Assembly: GCA_007258455.2 (NCBI GenBank)
Contig: VDFB02373365.1
Span: forward strand, 218,297,765 to 218,361,764
Reading direction: 5' to 3'
Length of the DNA stretch: 64,000 nucleotides
Source: Sequoia sempervirens
Taxonomy: Eukaryota > Streptophyta > Pinopsida > Cupressales > Cupressaceae
Shown one piece after another: positions 21,105 through 32,765 of this stretch; within the stretch, counting starts at the first letter, position 1; every line of letters begins with the position of its first letter. Under the pieces are notes generated by a model. It did not search any database and was not told the origin of the DNA. It was given only the letters and a program-made list of their open reading frames with translations. Made by a program: the position numbers and the translations under genes.

Positions 21105-22868
21105 TGTTGAAATTTCATGCCCCCTTTTGATGTCCCATCATTGATAACGAATTTGAGAGATCCCCAATGGGCCATCTTGCATGATTTTTCCTTGGAGATT
21201 TCCTAAATTTTGCTAAGTTATAGAATTTCAGGTTTTCAAGTTGTCTCTTACCTAATTCCTTCATGCCTTCTCCAGCACTCCCTTCCTTCCCTTTTTTCAT
21301 CTAAGTATTTCAGGTGTTGGCCTTTGACCTTACCCTTTACATCCCTCTCCTCTTCCTTTTTTTCCTTTCTCCTTTCGACCTTTAGCCTTTGGTCTTCCCT
21401 CTTCCCTCCTCCCTTTCCTCTTCCATCCTTATTATTTTCTTCTTTGACCTTCAACCTTCGCTCTTACCTCTTACCTCTTACCTTCTTAGGTAAGAGGTAA
21501 GGCTTCCTCCCAACCTTTGACCTCTGACCTATGATGGTTAGAGGTCTGACCTCTGAGCCTCATCTCTTTCACTTCTTCCTTCTTCCATTCTCACTTTCCC
21601 TCTTTCTCTCAAAATTTGACTAAGTGTCAAGGTTTGGGTTTTGGCCTTTAGGATTCCCCTTTACCTCTTACCTTTCTTTGGTAAGAGGTATCTCATCCTC
21701 CCAACCTCTGACCTTTGGTATTATGAGGTCTGACACCCGACATTTCCTCTCTTCATCATGGTTTCCTCCTTTCTTCTAAGCATGTGGTAAGTAGCAAGTT
21801 GATGGCTCAATGCTTGATCTCTGATGGCTTGATGCCCTACCCCTGATAGAGACACTTTTTAGGGATTCAAACCATTTAATTGATTCTTGTAAAGGTGTTT
21901 TTTTAGGCCCGATGCCCTAACATTCCATCATTTTGGCATTTTTTTTGGGAAACTTTTTTGAGGCTCAATTTAACTTTTGAGCACCTAGATCTGATTCCTA
22001 AGCTTCAAGGATCACATTAATTGTTCCCCTCACCTTCTACAAGTGGATTTTATGGGTGCCCATTCCCATTTATTTTTTATTGTTGACTTTACTGATGAAT
22101 CTATTCCCTAATCAATATTTTCACAAGATGGCTCCATTGTTGCATACAAAGGCTTCTTTACTAACCTTGATTATAGTTGGGGTTCAGTTTGTGTTTCTCA
22201 GTTATGCTTGATCTATAAAGGAAGAAAATTTATTCATTTTAGGGGTTCTTCCTTTGGCTCCTCTAGGATTTATCTTTAGTAGACTTACATTTTTGCATCC
22301 CTGTTATTGTAAAGATTGGCTTTTTGCCTCTATATCAATTGAATGGATCAGGTTTTCCTCTTCTCAGCTCTTTTGTGTTTAAGTTATCACCTTCATATAT
22401 GAGTGTTTATTATATTTTCATGCATGCATGTTTGTGTTAAATCATTTGCATCTTCTATGTTGAGAAACTCTCTTTCCTTCCAACACCTTGTCAAACCTTA
22501 GCCTTCTTGTATGCCTCTAAGAATCGACCAAAAAGAGAGCTATGAAATTCCTCTTGCCCCTCTTCAATGATGTATTATGCAGTCTAGGTCAAGAAGAAAC
22601 AACCTTTCCATCTTGGTGTATCACCTCATTTTTCCATTTCATGTTCTCCTTCTCCCCTTTTCCCTTGTGAGTTGTTAGAGTAGGTTAGTGATAGGATTTA
22701 ATGTGTTGGGTTGGACCAGCACATTGCACTTGGATTGAAAAAGGAAGTTGACCTTCTCTAAAGATTCGACCTCATAAATGCAAAGATCCCACACCTTGAG
22801 TTCATTTCCATTGTTTCATTAGAATAGTGAGCTTTGTGTTCAACAGGCTACAATTTCATGTGACAACA
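21105..22868 (+). repeat. Probable 5' LTR of the Tat-type element
   Basis: It starts TGTTGAAATTTC and ends TGACAACA, giving matching TGTTG/CAACA ends. It begins exactly where the Copia fragment is cut and ends just before a primer-binding-like sequence. It is pyrimidine-rich at 21290-21480 and contains two hairpin repeats (21469-21690). I could not find a second copy in the window, so LTR status rests on position and ends alone. Confidence 0.55.
21469..21690. repeat. Duplicated GGTAAGAGGTA hairpins
   Basis: Two hairpins lie about 190 bp apart. The first pairs 21469-21482 with 21489-21502 (13 of 14 bases, 6-nt loop). The second pairs 21662-21672 with 21680-21690 (11 of 11, 7-nt loop). Each is followed by the same CCTCCCAACC-T-TGACCT pattern, so a unit of about 190 bp has been tandemly duplicated. 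Confidence 0.8.
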
Positions 22869-22872
22869 GTTT

Positions 22873-22890
22873 TTGACACACCCGGTGGGA
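22873..22890 (+). other. Candidate primer-binding site of the Tat-type element
   Basis: TTGACACACCCGGTGGGA lies 4 bases after the probable LTR end. It resembles the T-T-G-x-C-x-C-x-C-C-x-G-T-G-G-G-A class of plant Gypsy primer sites that pair with an elongator tRNA rather than initiator Met. I have not matched it to a specific tRNA. Confidence 0.5.
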
Positions 22891-22899
22891 CTACTTTTT

Positions 22900-25680
22900 T
22901 CTGTTGAAGAATCTAGTGTTTTCTTTTACACATTTTGCATTTTGATGCATATCTTCAAACACCATGGAAAATCTGTTAAAAATAAGTCAGTTCAAGCAGC
23001 CTAGTTTCATTTCATGCCATTGAGGAAGTGGTGCCTTCTTCAATGTTTTAGCCTTTGGAGGCGTTCTTCAAGAACCTAGTGACTTTGCAACTCATTTGGG
23101 TGACTCTTTTGGTGTGTACCTAAAATATTTGGTTAGGAAGCCATTTTCTCTTATTTTGTAATTTTTGAGGTGTTTTTCATGCATTAAAATGTCACATTTA
23201 ATGGAAACCACATGTACACCCCACCATATCATGATAATGCCAACTTTGCACCTCCCAATTAGCCATAACAAGATGGTTATACCTCCCATTTCATTTCAAA
23301 GAACCTTACTATTGTGGGTTCTCAGCCTTCTCAAAATGCATACCACCCACCCCACCTTGCTTATTCTCCTTAGACACCTACATATTCTTATCAGTAGGCC
23401 CAAGAGACTCATCACTCTAAAAATCATCCTTGTTCCTCCCCTACTCAACCTTAAAATTTTGATAATTTAAGTGCAAGTGAAATCACAAGCATTTTCTCTT
23501 GATTTCAATAGACAAATTGATGAGCTATGGAGAAAAAAAGAGCTTGACCTATAGTAATAAGAGTGGGAAAAACAAGCCTATCAGGGGTAGTAGTGTTGTT
23601 TCCCACAACATGATGAGTTTTTCCATCAAACACATTATTCACAACAACAAAATTTAGATGCTAAATGGAGGTATGAGTAGCAATTGGAGGCACAAAGAAG
23701 GAAACAAGAATAGTGTACAACAAGAGATTTTTTTGCTAGGAAAGAAAAAATTAGACTTTCCTTTTCTCTAGCACAAGTGCTCGAGACTCAAGTAGCCCCT
23801 TGTGAGCCTAGTTTCAAGAAAGCGCCTTTTCCATTTCTAGAACATTCTACTAAGGAGGAGGTAAGAAAATATAAATTTGTAAGTTTCAAGAAACCTAGAA
23901 AGCTTCTTGAAACTTATATTAGCCCTCCTTTTTTCTTAGAACAACCTATTGTGCAAGAGGTTTGGAAGCACAAAATTTTTAGTTTCAAGAATCCTAATCA
24001 GCCCCTTAAAACTCCCATTCAACCTCTTGTTCCATCAAGTGGGTCTTCCATGTTGGAGATCCTAAGTTTTTCGAGCCTCCATTCCTCACAAGAACCTATC
24101 CTTGAGGAGGATCAACCTTTACTCCTATTGAGAAGCCCCTTCCAGAACTTCAACGAGAGTTTCAATGTCCTTTTGACCATTTTTCTCCATCTTTTCCTAA
24201 TTCACTCTTTAAAGGTGAACATGTGGTATGGGATCCTACCCACAATCAGCTACCCTCAGCAAAATGTAAATCAACCTCTTCACGCATAGCCTCAGGCTAG
24301 TTTTCCCATGTATCTATAGAATTATGAAGTATTAAACCAATCACTGAATGCCAATCGGCCTCTGTATATTAATCCTGACAAGGAGAGATTAGATGAATTG
24401 TTTGAACAAGTGAAGAAACTGAATATGGAGGTGATTTACTTGAGGAACCATAACAGTCAGTTGCAAGCTGCTCAGAGAAATATGCAGTCTAATCAAAACA
24501 GATAAAATCCACAAGGACAACACTTTGATAGAGGGAAATGTCATGAAAGAGGATACAACAATGAAAGAGGATACAACAACAGCGGAGGATATAATAATGA
24601 CAGAGGGTATAATAATGATAGAAGACAGAACTATGATAAGGGACAATCTTTAGGCTAGAACTTTGACAGAGGGCAAGGTGGTGGACAAGGGTTTGATAGG
24701 AGGTAGCCGCTAGGACAAAATAGGACTTGGAACATGAGGCCTAACAATGGAGGAGTCCCCACCCCATTGGATCAACCAGTCAATCAGCCAGTCAATCAGC
24801 TAGTTAATCAAGAGAAGCCTCCTAATGGTGTATATCTAGCTGAGGCTGTGTTATCAGGATGGTGTAGGCTCCATAAAATGAGTCAATATTCTGAGTTAGA
24901 TTGTCAAGAATTCCAAACGATAGCTTCTATTTTTCAGTATGAAGTGGAGAACAATGCAAGTAGTCAGGAAATAGTGCCATCTACTCCCTATGATTCACCA
25001 GTGTTGGTACTGAATCATGCTCCTTTTCCACAAAGTAAGGAGAATGTACCTAAAGAGGAATCTGACCAGTTGAAGGAAGAGGCAGACTAGGTATGTAATG
25101 GGGATGAAATTACACAGTTATTCGATGAGAATCCAGTAAATGATAATGGTTCTAGAGATGAAGAGGAGGCTTTTGTTGAAGAAGTATGACTTGAGGGAAC
25201 TGCCACACAAGCATCTACAGGCTGGAGGCCCCTTCACTACTTCCATTCCACCAAACAACTTCAACACACCTCTAGATCCTAATGCTAGCAATAATCCATC
25301 AGTACCTCAAGTTTCCAAGCAATATTTATCTCAAGATCCAAGGCATGCTGATGTGCCAAAAGGGAGAAGTGCTGACGCAAACAAGGACAAGGTGATGGAA
25401 TACCCAAAGGAGACTCTTGTTGATCTAAGTGAGGAACAATTAGCCCTGTATGTCACTAAGGAAGTCAAAAAATTAAAGGTAAGTCTATCTGCATTTGATT
25501 TATTAAGAGTTCCAACCATTAGTAATGCAGTTCTAGGAGCTTATAATGAAAATTCCATATCACAAGATAAATCAGTTAGCGAAAGTGTCAATAGAGCATC
25601 TAGTTCTCAATTGGTAGGAAGGAAAAATAAGACTCATAATCAGGTCCACGTGCCTCCTGGGGATAAGGGAAAATAGAAGG
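22900..25680 (+). pseudogene. Tat-type gag, degenerate
   Basis: Frames here are broken repeatedly. The first part (about 23200-23480) is Pro/Gln/Tyr-rich; 23500-23720 is charged and Gln-rich. The open stretch 23777-24289 (170 codons) repeats phrases such as KYKFVSFKKPRKLLET and KHKIFSFKNPNQPLKT. After a helical segment (ERLDELFEQVKKLNMEV, about 24385-24440) comes a short repeat rich in RGYNN (24540-24650). Next is WCRLHKMSQYSELDC (24860-24904), the WCxxH...C motif seen at the end of Tat gag. A second open stretch (25140-25676) is linker. I did not recognise the usual capsid domain, which may be deleted or too decayed. Confidence 0.62.
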
Positions 25681-25700
25681 ACAAAACTCAGGCTGCTCAA

Positions 25701-26159
25701 GTGGATGCTCCCTTAACTTTGTTTCAAGGGAAAACAGATACACCTCCATTCCTAATTTTTGTTCGCATATTTGGTAAGAATTTGCATAATTGTTTGTTGG
25801 ATTCTAGTGCTTCCACCAATGTTATGCCTTTTGGTGTCTATAGAGCTATGGGTATCACTCCTGCTGATTCTCAAAAGAAAGTTACACAATTGGATAGGAC
25901 TGAAATCAATGTTGTAGGGGAGTTAAATATGATTCATATGCAGATTGCTTCTGATCCTAGAATTTGGCAGGTCATTAACATACATGTGGCTGACATACCT
26001 AACGCTTATGGCCTAATCTTGGGAAGAGACTTTACCAGGGCTTTGAATGGATATTTCTTGACTAATCACTCTCACATGTGGCTTCCCTGGAAGGGAATGC
26101 CAAACCAAATCAGAATTGAAAGAGAACTCAGAATGAAATACATGATCACAGAATATTAG
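25701..26159 (+). pseudogene. Tat-type aspartic protease
   Basis: An open 152-codon segment with LLDSSASTNVMPFGVYRAMG (about 25796-25855), where the usual D-S-G-A-S reads D-S-S-A-S: the catalytic Asp is kept but the Gly is changed. GLILGRDFTRALNGY (about 26010-26055) is the second conserved block. The role is cleavage of the polyprotein. The Met used here is unlikely to be a true start, because the sequence before it runs on from gag after a single stop at about 25674. Confidence 0.82.
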
Positions 26160-26357
26160 ATAACCTCCACTGAAGTTATGATATCAGAAGTAAGTATGGG
26201 TAACTATGTGCTTGCAACCCCTCTTGAGGAGTCAGATGTAGAGGAAGTTCTTATGTTCCACACAACACCTATTGACCTTATAGCAGAATCTAGTGGTACT
26301 AAAGCCTTAGTCAAACCAGTTGAAAATCATGATGATCTAGAAGATAATTAGCTGGGC

Positions 26358-27060
26358 TTGCTTGATAATTTTCAAGAGTTCATTCAGAAGTGCATTGAAG
26401 ATCAGGTTCAGTTGGGAAGAGGAATGAAATTTGCAGAACTACTCTTGCCCAATTGGTGCAGGGTGCATAATGCATCCCATTCAAAACTAGATTGTTGCTT
26501 GTGCCAAGCTGTAGTGGAAAAAATACATAAATGTATCAACCCCACTCCAGTAGTCAAGATTGATATCCAGAATGTCCAAGAGGATCCCAAAGGAAAAAGA
26601 GTGATGCTTTCTGAAGAACCATCCAGCAGCAATAGTGCAAATACTACAAGGAAGTCTATAGTTGCTAGCTATTGGACTCTGAGAATTGATGGGTCCAAAT
26701 CAAAGCAAGGAGTTGGGCCAGGATTTGAGCTAATTAGTCCAAGAGGTAATACATTCTTTGCTGCTCATAGACTTCAATTTCATTGTACGAATAATGTAGT
26801 AGAATATGAGGCTTTAGTACAAGGGCTGTTAATGGTATTAAAGAAAAAGGTTAAGATCTTGCAAGTTTTTGGGGATTCCAATTTAGTAGTCAAGCAAGTT
26901 AGGAGACAATACTCTTGTCTTGACAGAAGAATGAACAACTATAGACACAGAGTATGGGATCTTATTGACGAATTGATGCCTTCAACATTTAGTTGATTCC
27001 ATGAAGTAAGAACCAGACAACTGACTCCCTGGCCCAGGAAACCAACACATTACAACCTCT
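26358..27060 (+). pseudogene. Second Cys-His motif plus archaeal-type RNase H
   Basis: This block lies between protease and RT. It begins with WCRVHNASHSKLDC (26454-26495), a diverged repeat of the gag motif at 24860. A complete RNase H fold follows: WTLRIDGSKSKQG with catalytic Asp (26688), NNVVEYEALVQGL with Glu (about 26802), VFGDSNLVVKQV with Asp (26874), and, after a frameshift and a TGA near 27000, QTTDSLAQETN with the last Asp (about 27030). All four catalytic acids are therefore still readable. The sequence resembles the extra (archaeal-type) RNase H of Tat elements, not the Gypsy one, which is found separately at 28400-28830. Confidence 0.8.
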
Positions 27061-27479
27061 ATCTCTTTTTGGATTAAAGAAGTTTACAGTGGAATTGACC
27101 CCAGTACCTTTAGTATCTGACAATGTCACCAAATTCCAAGTATTTGAAGATGAAAAGCATATCTTAGATTTTATCACAAGTACAGATGTCTTTGCTTCTC
27201 AAATCATTGATGAAATTGAACTCCAAGAAGCAGAGATGGATTTGGAAGGGGTAATTAATTTGAAGACCAATACAATTCCTAGGGGAATGGTGCAATTAGA
27301 AAGGATCTTCGATCTGGATAGGGTCAGGGATCAAGAATAGGATACCAGGAAAGATTCCATCAGTGGATAGTGTGACAAATATAATATGGGATCTCAGGAT
27401 GATGTCAAAAATGTCCTTATTGGTAAAGTGTGCACTCCAGAAGAAAGGAAAGGAATAATCAATGCTTTGCACAGATATC

Positions 27480-28830
27480 CAGATGTGATAGCCTGGAGTT
27501 ATGAAGACTTAAAGACTTATGATACATCAATCATAACCCATACTATCCCTCTCAATCCATGAGTAAAACCTTTCAGACAGAGGTAGAGGCCCATCAATGC
27601 ATTACTAGAACCCATAATACAGAAGGAAGTGTAGAAATTACTGTCCACGAGAATCATATTTCCTATTAGACACTCAACTTGGGTTGCAAACCTGGTTCCA
27701 GTGTGAAAGAAAAATGGTGAAATTAGGCTATGTGTAGATTTTAGGAACCTAAACAAAGCATCAGAAAAAGATAATTATCTAGTACCCTCACTGGATGAAG
27801 TGCTCTAGATTGCCAATGGTTCTCAAATGATTTCTTTCTTGGATGGTTATTCAGGATACAATCAAGTCATGGTACAATATGAGGACAAGCACAAGACTGC
27901 TTTCACCACCAAGTGGGGCACTTTTTCCTATAGGAGGATTCCCTTTGGCTTAATTAATGCTAGAGCCACATTCCAAAGAGTCATGGACATTGCTTTTAAA
28001 GACATAATTGGTAAGTGCATAATCATTTCTATGGACGATCTAACAATATTTTCCAAGAAGAGAGGTGATCATATCACAAATCTGCGCAAGGTTTTTCAGA
28101 AATGCAGAGAGTTTGGTATATCACTCACTCCAAAGAAATGCATATTTGGAGTTACAAAGGGTAAATTTTTGGTGCATATTCTCTCTGAGAAAGGAATTAC
28201 CATTGATCCAGAACGAATAGAAGCTATACTCAAGATTCCACCACCTACTAGTAAGAAATAAATGAAATCATTCTTTGGTAAGATCAACTTTGTGAGGAAG
28301 TTCATCATTGGATTCATAGAAATAGTCAAGCCACTGAATGCAATGTTGAAGCAAGAGGCCAAAGTTGAATGGAATGCAGAAGCAAAGGAAACATTTGTAG
28401 AGATAAAAAGGGCTATTGTTGAAGCTCCAGTTTTGGTGAGTCTAGACTATGCTAAGCCATTCTATATATACTCATTTTCTTCTGACCACTCTTGTGCTGC
28501 TATGTTAACTCAAAAGTCTGATCAAGGAAATGAACATCCCATAGAATTCATGAGTGCACCATTGAAGGATGCAGAGCTGAGATACCCAAGTGTAGAAAAA
28601 TAGGCCTATGCCCTAGTCAGAGCTGTAAAGAAATTTAGGCATTATATCCTCAGAAATAAAATCTTTGCAATCGTTCCTGATCTTTCAGTCAAGTTGTTGA
28701 TGCAGAATGAGTTAGGAGAGCATAGAGCCAAGTGGGTAACTATGTTACAAGAATACGATATGGAGATTCAACCCATGAAGCTGGTAAGAGGGGAAGGGCT
28801 TGCAAGGACAATGGCAGAAACAAGCCCTAA
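27480..28830 (+). pseudogene. Tat-type RT and degenerate Gypsy RNase H
   Basis: RT motifs run in order: ITHTIPLNP, WVANLVPVxKKNGEIRLCVD (about 27680-27740), FLDGYSGYNQVMVQYED with the first catalytic Asp (about 27838), PFGLINARATFQRVMD, and IISMDDLTIFS (about 28024-28055), where the YxDD box reads SMDD. Then FFGKINFVRKFI and the RNase H region KPFYIYSFSSDHSCAAMLTQ (about 28455-28515): the first catalytic Asp of a Gypsy RNase H is replaced (SFSS instead of TDAS). RYPSVEKxAYALV and ILRNKIFAIVPDLSVKLLMQ are the following blocks. Stops at several places, including 28259 and 28602. Confidence 0.87.
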
Positions 28831-28839
28831 TCTTGTAAC

Positions 28840-30124
28840 TCAACATTACAATTTAGAGGATGTTTCCCCTGGTGAGTGGTATGATGACATTGTTCATTAT
28901 CTCCTAAATCAAAGATGCCCTGATCATCTTAATGCAGTACAAAGAAGGGCACTACGCTTAAAGAGTGATAGTTTCATGCTGAAAGGAGCTGTGCTATATA
29001 AGAAAAATCATGAGGGTGTTTACTTGAGGTGCTTAGGAAAGGCAGAGTCTGAAAGAGTGATGTTGGAATTTCACAATAGATATGATACAGGTCATGGATC
29101 AACACCTTCTACAACAAACCAGATTTTGAGAGCTGGTTACTATTGGCCTACACTATTTAAGGACATACACAACCATGTCGGAACTTGTCATGTGTGTCAG
29201 ACTGCCACAACCAGAGAGAAGTATGCAACACTCCCACTCCAACCAGTCTTTGAGGTAAAACCTTTTGCACAGTGGGGGATGGACTTCATAGGTCCAATCA
29301 ATCTAGCTTCCTCTATAGGTCACAGGTATATCCTTACTGTCATTGATTATTTTACAAGATGGACTAAGGCCCTTGCTTGCAAGCAATTTACTTCAAAGGT
29401 GGTAATTAATTTCATCGAATAAGGTATCATTAACCGTTTTGGATGTCTTATGTCTTTGGTTTGTGATAATGGTCCTACATTTTCATCGTTGAAGTTTTCT
29501 AATTGGGCTTTTGATCATGGGATTATCATTAAGTTTGCATCCAACTACTACCCTCAGGGTAATGGTTTGGCTAAATCTTCCAACAAAAATCTCTTGACTT
29601 TTATCCACAAACTGTTAGAAAGAAATCCAAAGGATTAGCATACCCAACTTAGATTTTCTCTTTGGGTAGATCATACAAGACATAAAACTTCCATAGGAAT
29701 ATCACCTTATCACCTGGTTTATGGATTAGAGACTGTGTTTCCTATTTAGTTAAAAATCCCCACCCTTCAGTTCATTAATGAATATTATGATGAGGGAGAT
29801 AAATGTGAGGCCAAAGTTGCTGCATTGTTACACCTTGAGGAAAAAAGAGACGAAGCCCTGGAGAACTTTGCCAAACATCAAGGAGTAGCAAAAATATGGT
29901 TTGATAAAAGAGCCAAGGTAAAAGCTTTTAGGATTTCTAACTTGGTTCTTTACTAGGATAAAGCCCATGACCATAAGGGGGAGCATGGAAAATTTGATAA
30001 ACTTTGGCTTGGCCCTTACCAGATTTCAAAAATTTTGGGAGATAATGCTTTCCTTTTGAAAACTCTCACTGGAAAGGACATCCCACTGCCTACCAATGGG
30101 CAGTATTTGAAGCATTATTTCTAG
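28840..30124 (+). pseudogene. Tat-type integrase and pol C-terminus
   Basis: The zinc-binding domain is intact: EFHNRYDTGHGS then CHVCQTATTREK (about 29070-29215). The core has WGMDFIGPI (first Asp, about 29281), SLVCDNGPTFSSLKF (second Asp, about 29465) and NGLAKSSNKNLL (about 29560), where the catalytic Glu reads Lys. KTSIGISPYHLVYG and KLWLGPYQISKILGD are typical downstream blocks, and the pol product ends PLPTNGQYLKHYF at 30124. Stops occur near 29420 and 29637 and several later. It would integrate cDNA. Confidence 0.87.
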
Positions 30125-32765
30125 TCTTGAGTTGTTTTCAACTCTGTTCTTGTATATAGTTAGATTAGGTTTCTTTTCTATTTTGTTAGCTTTTCTTTTC
30201 TTTGGTTAGAGTAGGTTTCCCTTTCTACTTTGTTTTTGTTTATTTTGGTTAGTGTAGGTTTGCTTTCAGTTTGGTTTGTTTTTGCTCTGCTCTTGCTTCG
30301 GAGGTTTTCTTGTTTTCTTCTAGATGTGTTGCACCTGCATGGAAAATATATCATTATCTGGGATTGTTCTAAGTATTTTATTGGTGGACTTTAGTCTTGT
30401 ATCTTGAAAGGATGGGTGAAGTCTTTGTTATCATCAAGCAATCCAAGTGTTTGATTTAAGAAGATGGGTCACTGCTTTTGATTTGAATTTGAAGTATTCT
30501 AAAATCTTATATCTTTCATACATCTTAAGAATCTTGATGTTGTCGTAGGATCCTTGTGAAGTCTTGTCAAGTGAAAAATCTTATTTCTATTTCAGCGCCA
30601 CTATGGTTCTCGGCCCTGAGTGTGAACTTCATTGTTCACAGGTTGAAATGAAAAGGGACATTGAAAAGAATATAAAAAGAAAGAAAGTGAAAATATTGAA
30701 AATCAAAAGAATGCATTCAATCTATCAAGAGTATCTGAATATCTCTATCAGGGCTATAAACACCTGGCTAGAAATTGAGCTATGTTTGAGAGAGTCACAA
30801 CGATAACCTCATCGGGGCTATAGACACCTGACTGGCAATGAGGCTCTATCCAGGTTGCTTTTTAAGTTAGAATCTTTACGTAGCCTATCCTAACTAAACC
30901 TGATTTCTACAGTAACTCAAGGAGGGAAATGAACTCATATGCACACACTTGGATTTTTCAGTTTATGGAAGGTTCGGTCTACCCTTTGGTTCTGATTCTT
31001 TCATCTTTTCATTTTGATTTGTTTGTTTGATAGTGAGACTGAAACTAGAGATTCTGGGTTCTCAATTCATGTTCATCATCAAATGCTTTGGAGCATTTCC
31101 CAACAGAGTCGACATTTGTTTTGCAGTTTTCGCACACACCCTGCTGAAAGCAGGGACCCTCTTTTGCTTTGGTTTTGGCATCTTGGCCCTTTCATTTTTG
31201 AGGATTTATCTTGCTATGACATGTGCTTAAATGTTTATTTTGATTTACTATGTGTTTCCCCCAAGTTATTCATTGAAAATCTTAAGTTTTGGGTGAATTT
31301 CGGGTTTTTATTTTCGTTCAGGACTTTCCACCCTAGATGGATTTTCCTGGATCATGCTCAAATTTTAACTAAATGCTAGACTTTAGATATTTTTGATCTT
31401 CACAAAATTCTGCGTGGTTCAGATTTTTCTGAAGTTCGTCCTTCAGTCGGGTTCCTAGATTTTCTTGGCTGTCTTGTCGACTGCATTAAATGTTATTTGT
31501 ACCATTGAGGAGGGATGTATTTAATGGATCTCTGATGTCTTTTGTGCCATTTATGCTTTATTGTTTGTCATCGATTGAGCTGCAGAGTGCTTTCTTTTGG
31601 TATTCAATTTGATTTAGGGTGCTAAGTTGGTGAATTATTCGATTTAAGTGGTGATTTCATGAGCATTGTTGTTATTGTCTTCGTTGGGCACCATTAAACT
31701 CGTATTCGCTGCTTCATTCGATTGCCCTACTTTTAAGTGATGATTGTAGATAACGCTTTGATGTTATAGAGTTTATTGGGGTTCAAATTCTTGAATGTTT
31801 GATCATTTCATGGCTAGGGTTGCATAACATTGTTTGATTTATAGTCTTCCAAGTGGTTTCTGAGCTTGTTTGTCTCTTTGCATTATGAGGAGTCTTACTT
31901 GAGAGTTGTGATTTCCCTAGTAATGACTTGGCAGTTGAAATGCCTGAATCTTGAGCTTGCCTGTGTGTTAATGGTGGATCTGTAGGGTTTACTATCTAGG
32001 GCATCACCATTTAACCTTAGTATGCTTTTGAATTGGCCTAAGGATTCTAAGAAAACCTATGGAAGGCCCATATCAAACTCAACGAAGGCCTAGATTCTCG
32101 AAATTTATGATCAATCCTTTAGTCTGGGCAAAATCATCATTTAGTGTCGAAGTTCGGGTTTCGTCCTCAGTTCGGGATTTTCCGTTTCTAGCGGATTGTC
32201 CAGTTTTGGCAGATTTTCCCGATCCCCTTTGTTTTCCTGGAATTCACATACTCTCGGATTTTTACCTTATCCGCGGATTTCCTTTGAATCTGGATTTTCC
32301 CAAAATCCTTGATTCCCTATTTCTCCCAAAATTTGCCTAGTATCTCCTCCTTTGTGGAAATCCGTCCCTAACGGATTTTCCAAGAATTTGATGAAATATG
32401 AAGGAATATGGAATAACATGATATGTTAATGAGTGACTGTGCATTTTATGATTAATTCATGCTATCTTTGGATCTCACATATTGTTTATTGATTAATAAT
32501 GATCAGATTGAATTGCTAATAGGTGTTTTCTTGTTCATTCCGCTGGAATCCGTCTGGCCTGGAATTCTCTGAAATTCCTCCCTAGCTTGGATTCTATGGA
32601 TGGTCCTGAAACCCAAATTTTAACATGATCATTCTATTTGAGGTTTAATAAGGTTTAATGATGATTTTGATTGATTAACCTTTGTTGGTGTGATCTTTAT
32701 TATGGTTTGTTTGTCAAGTGCAGGTTGAATCTAGCAAGGTAATAGCTGGAAAGGCTAAGAGTGAC
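30125..32765 (+). other. Non-coding spacer between pol and extra ORF
   Basis: 2.6 kb without a convincing ORF. 30125-30330 is T-rich with repeated TTAG-TTAGG-TTTC phrases. 32150-32400 is rich in GGATTTTCC-like repeats. Just before the extra ORF, at 32700-32723, TTTGTTTGTCAAGTGCAG resembles a plant 3' splice site (T-rich, ending CAG). Open stretches such as 31014-31379 have no recognisable domain and look like chance. Confidence 0.65.

Noticed and set aside
21469..21690. Hairpin repeats as a CRISPR-like array
   Set aside because: Only two units about 190 bp apart in a plant LTR; no regular spacing and no cas genes.
23165..23470. 101-codon ORF near the start of Tat gag
   Set aside because: Its frame differs from the proline-rich gag-like frame and its composition looks like an out-of-frame shadow.
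30564..31379. ORFs in the Tat spacer as possible extra genes
   Set aside because: Low-complexity or uninformative sequence, overlapping frames, no motif.
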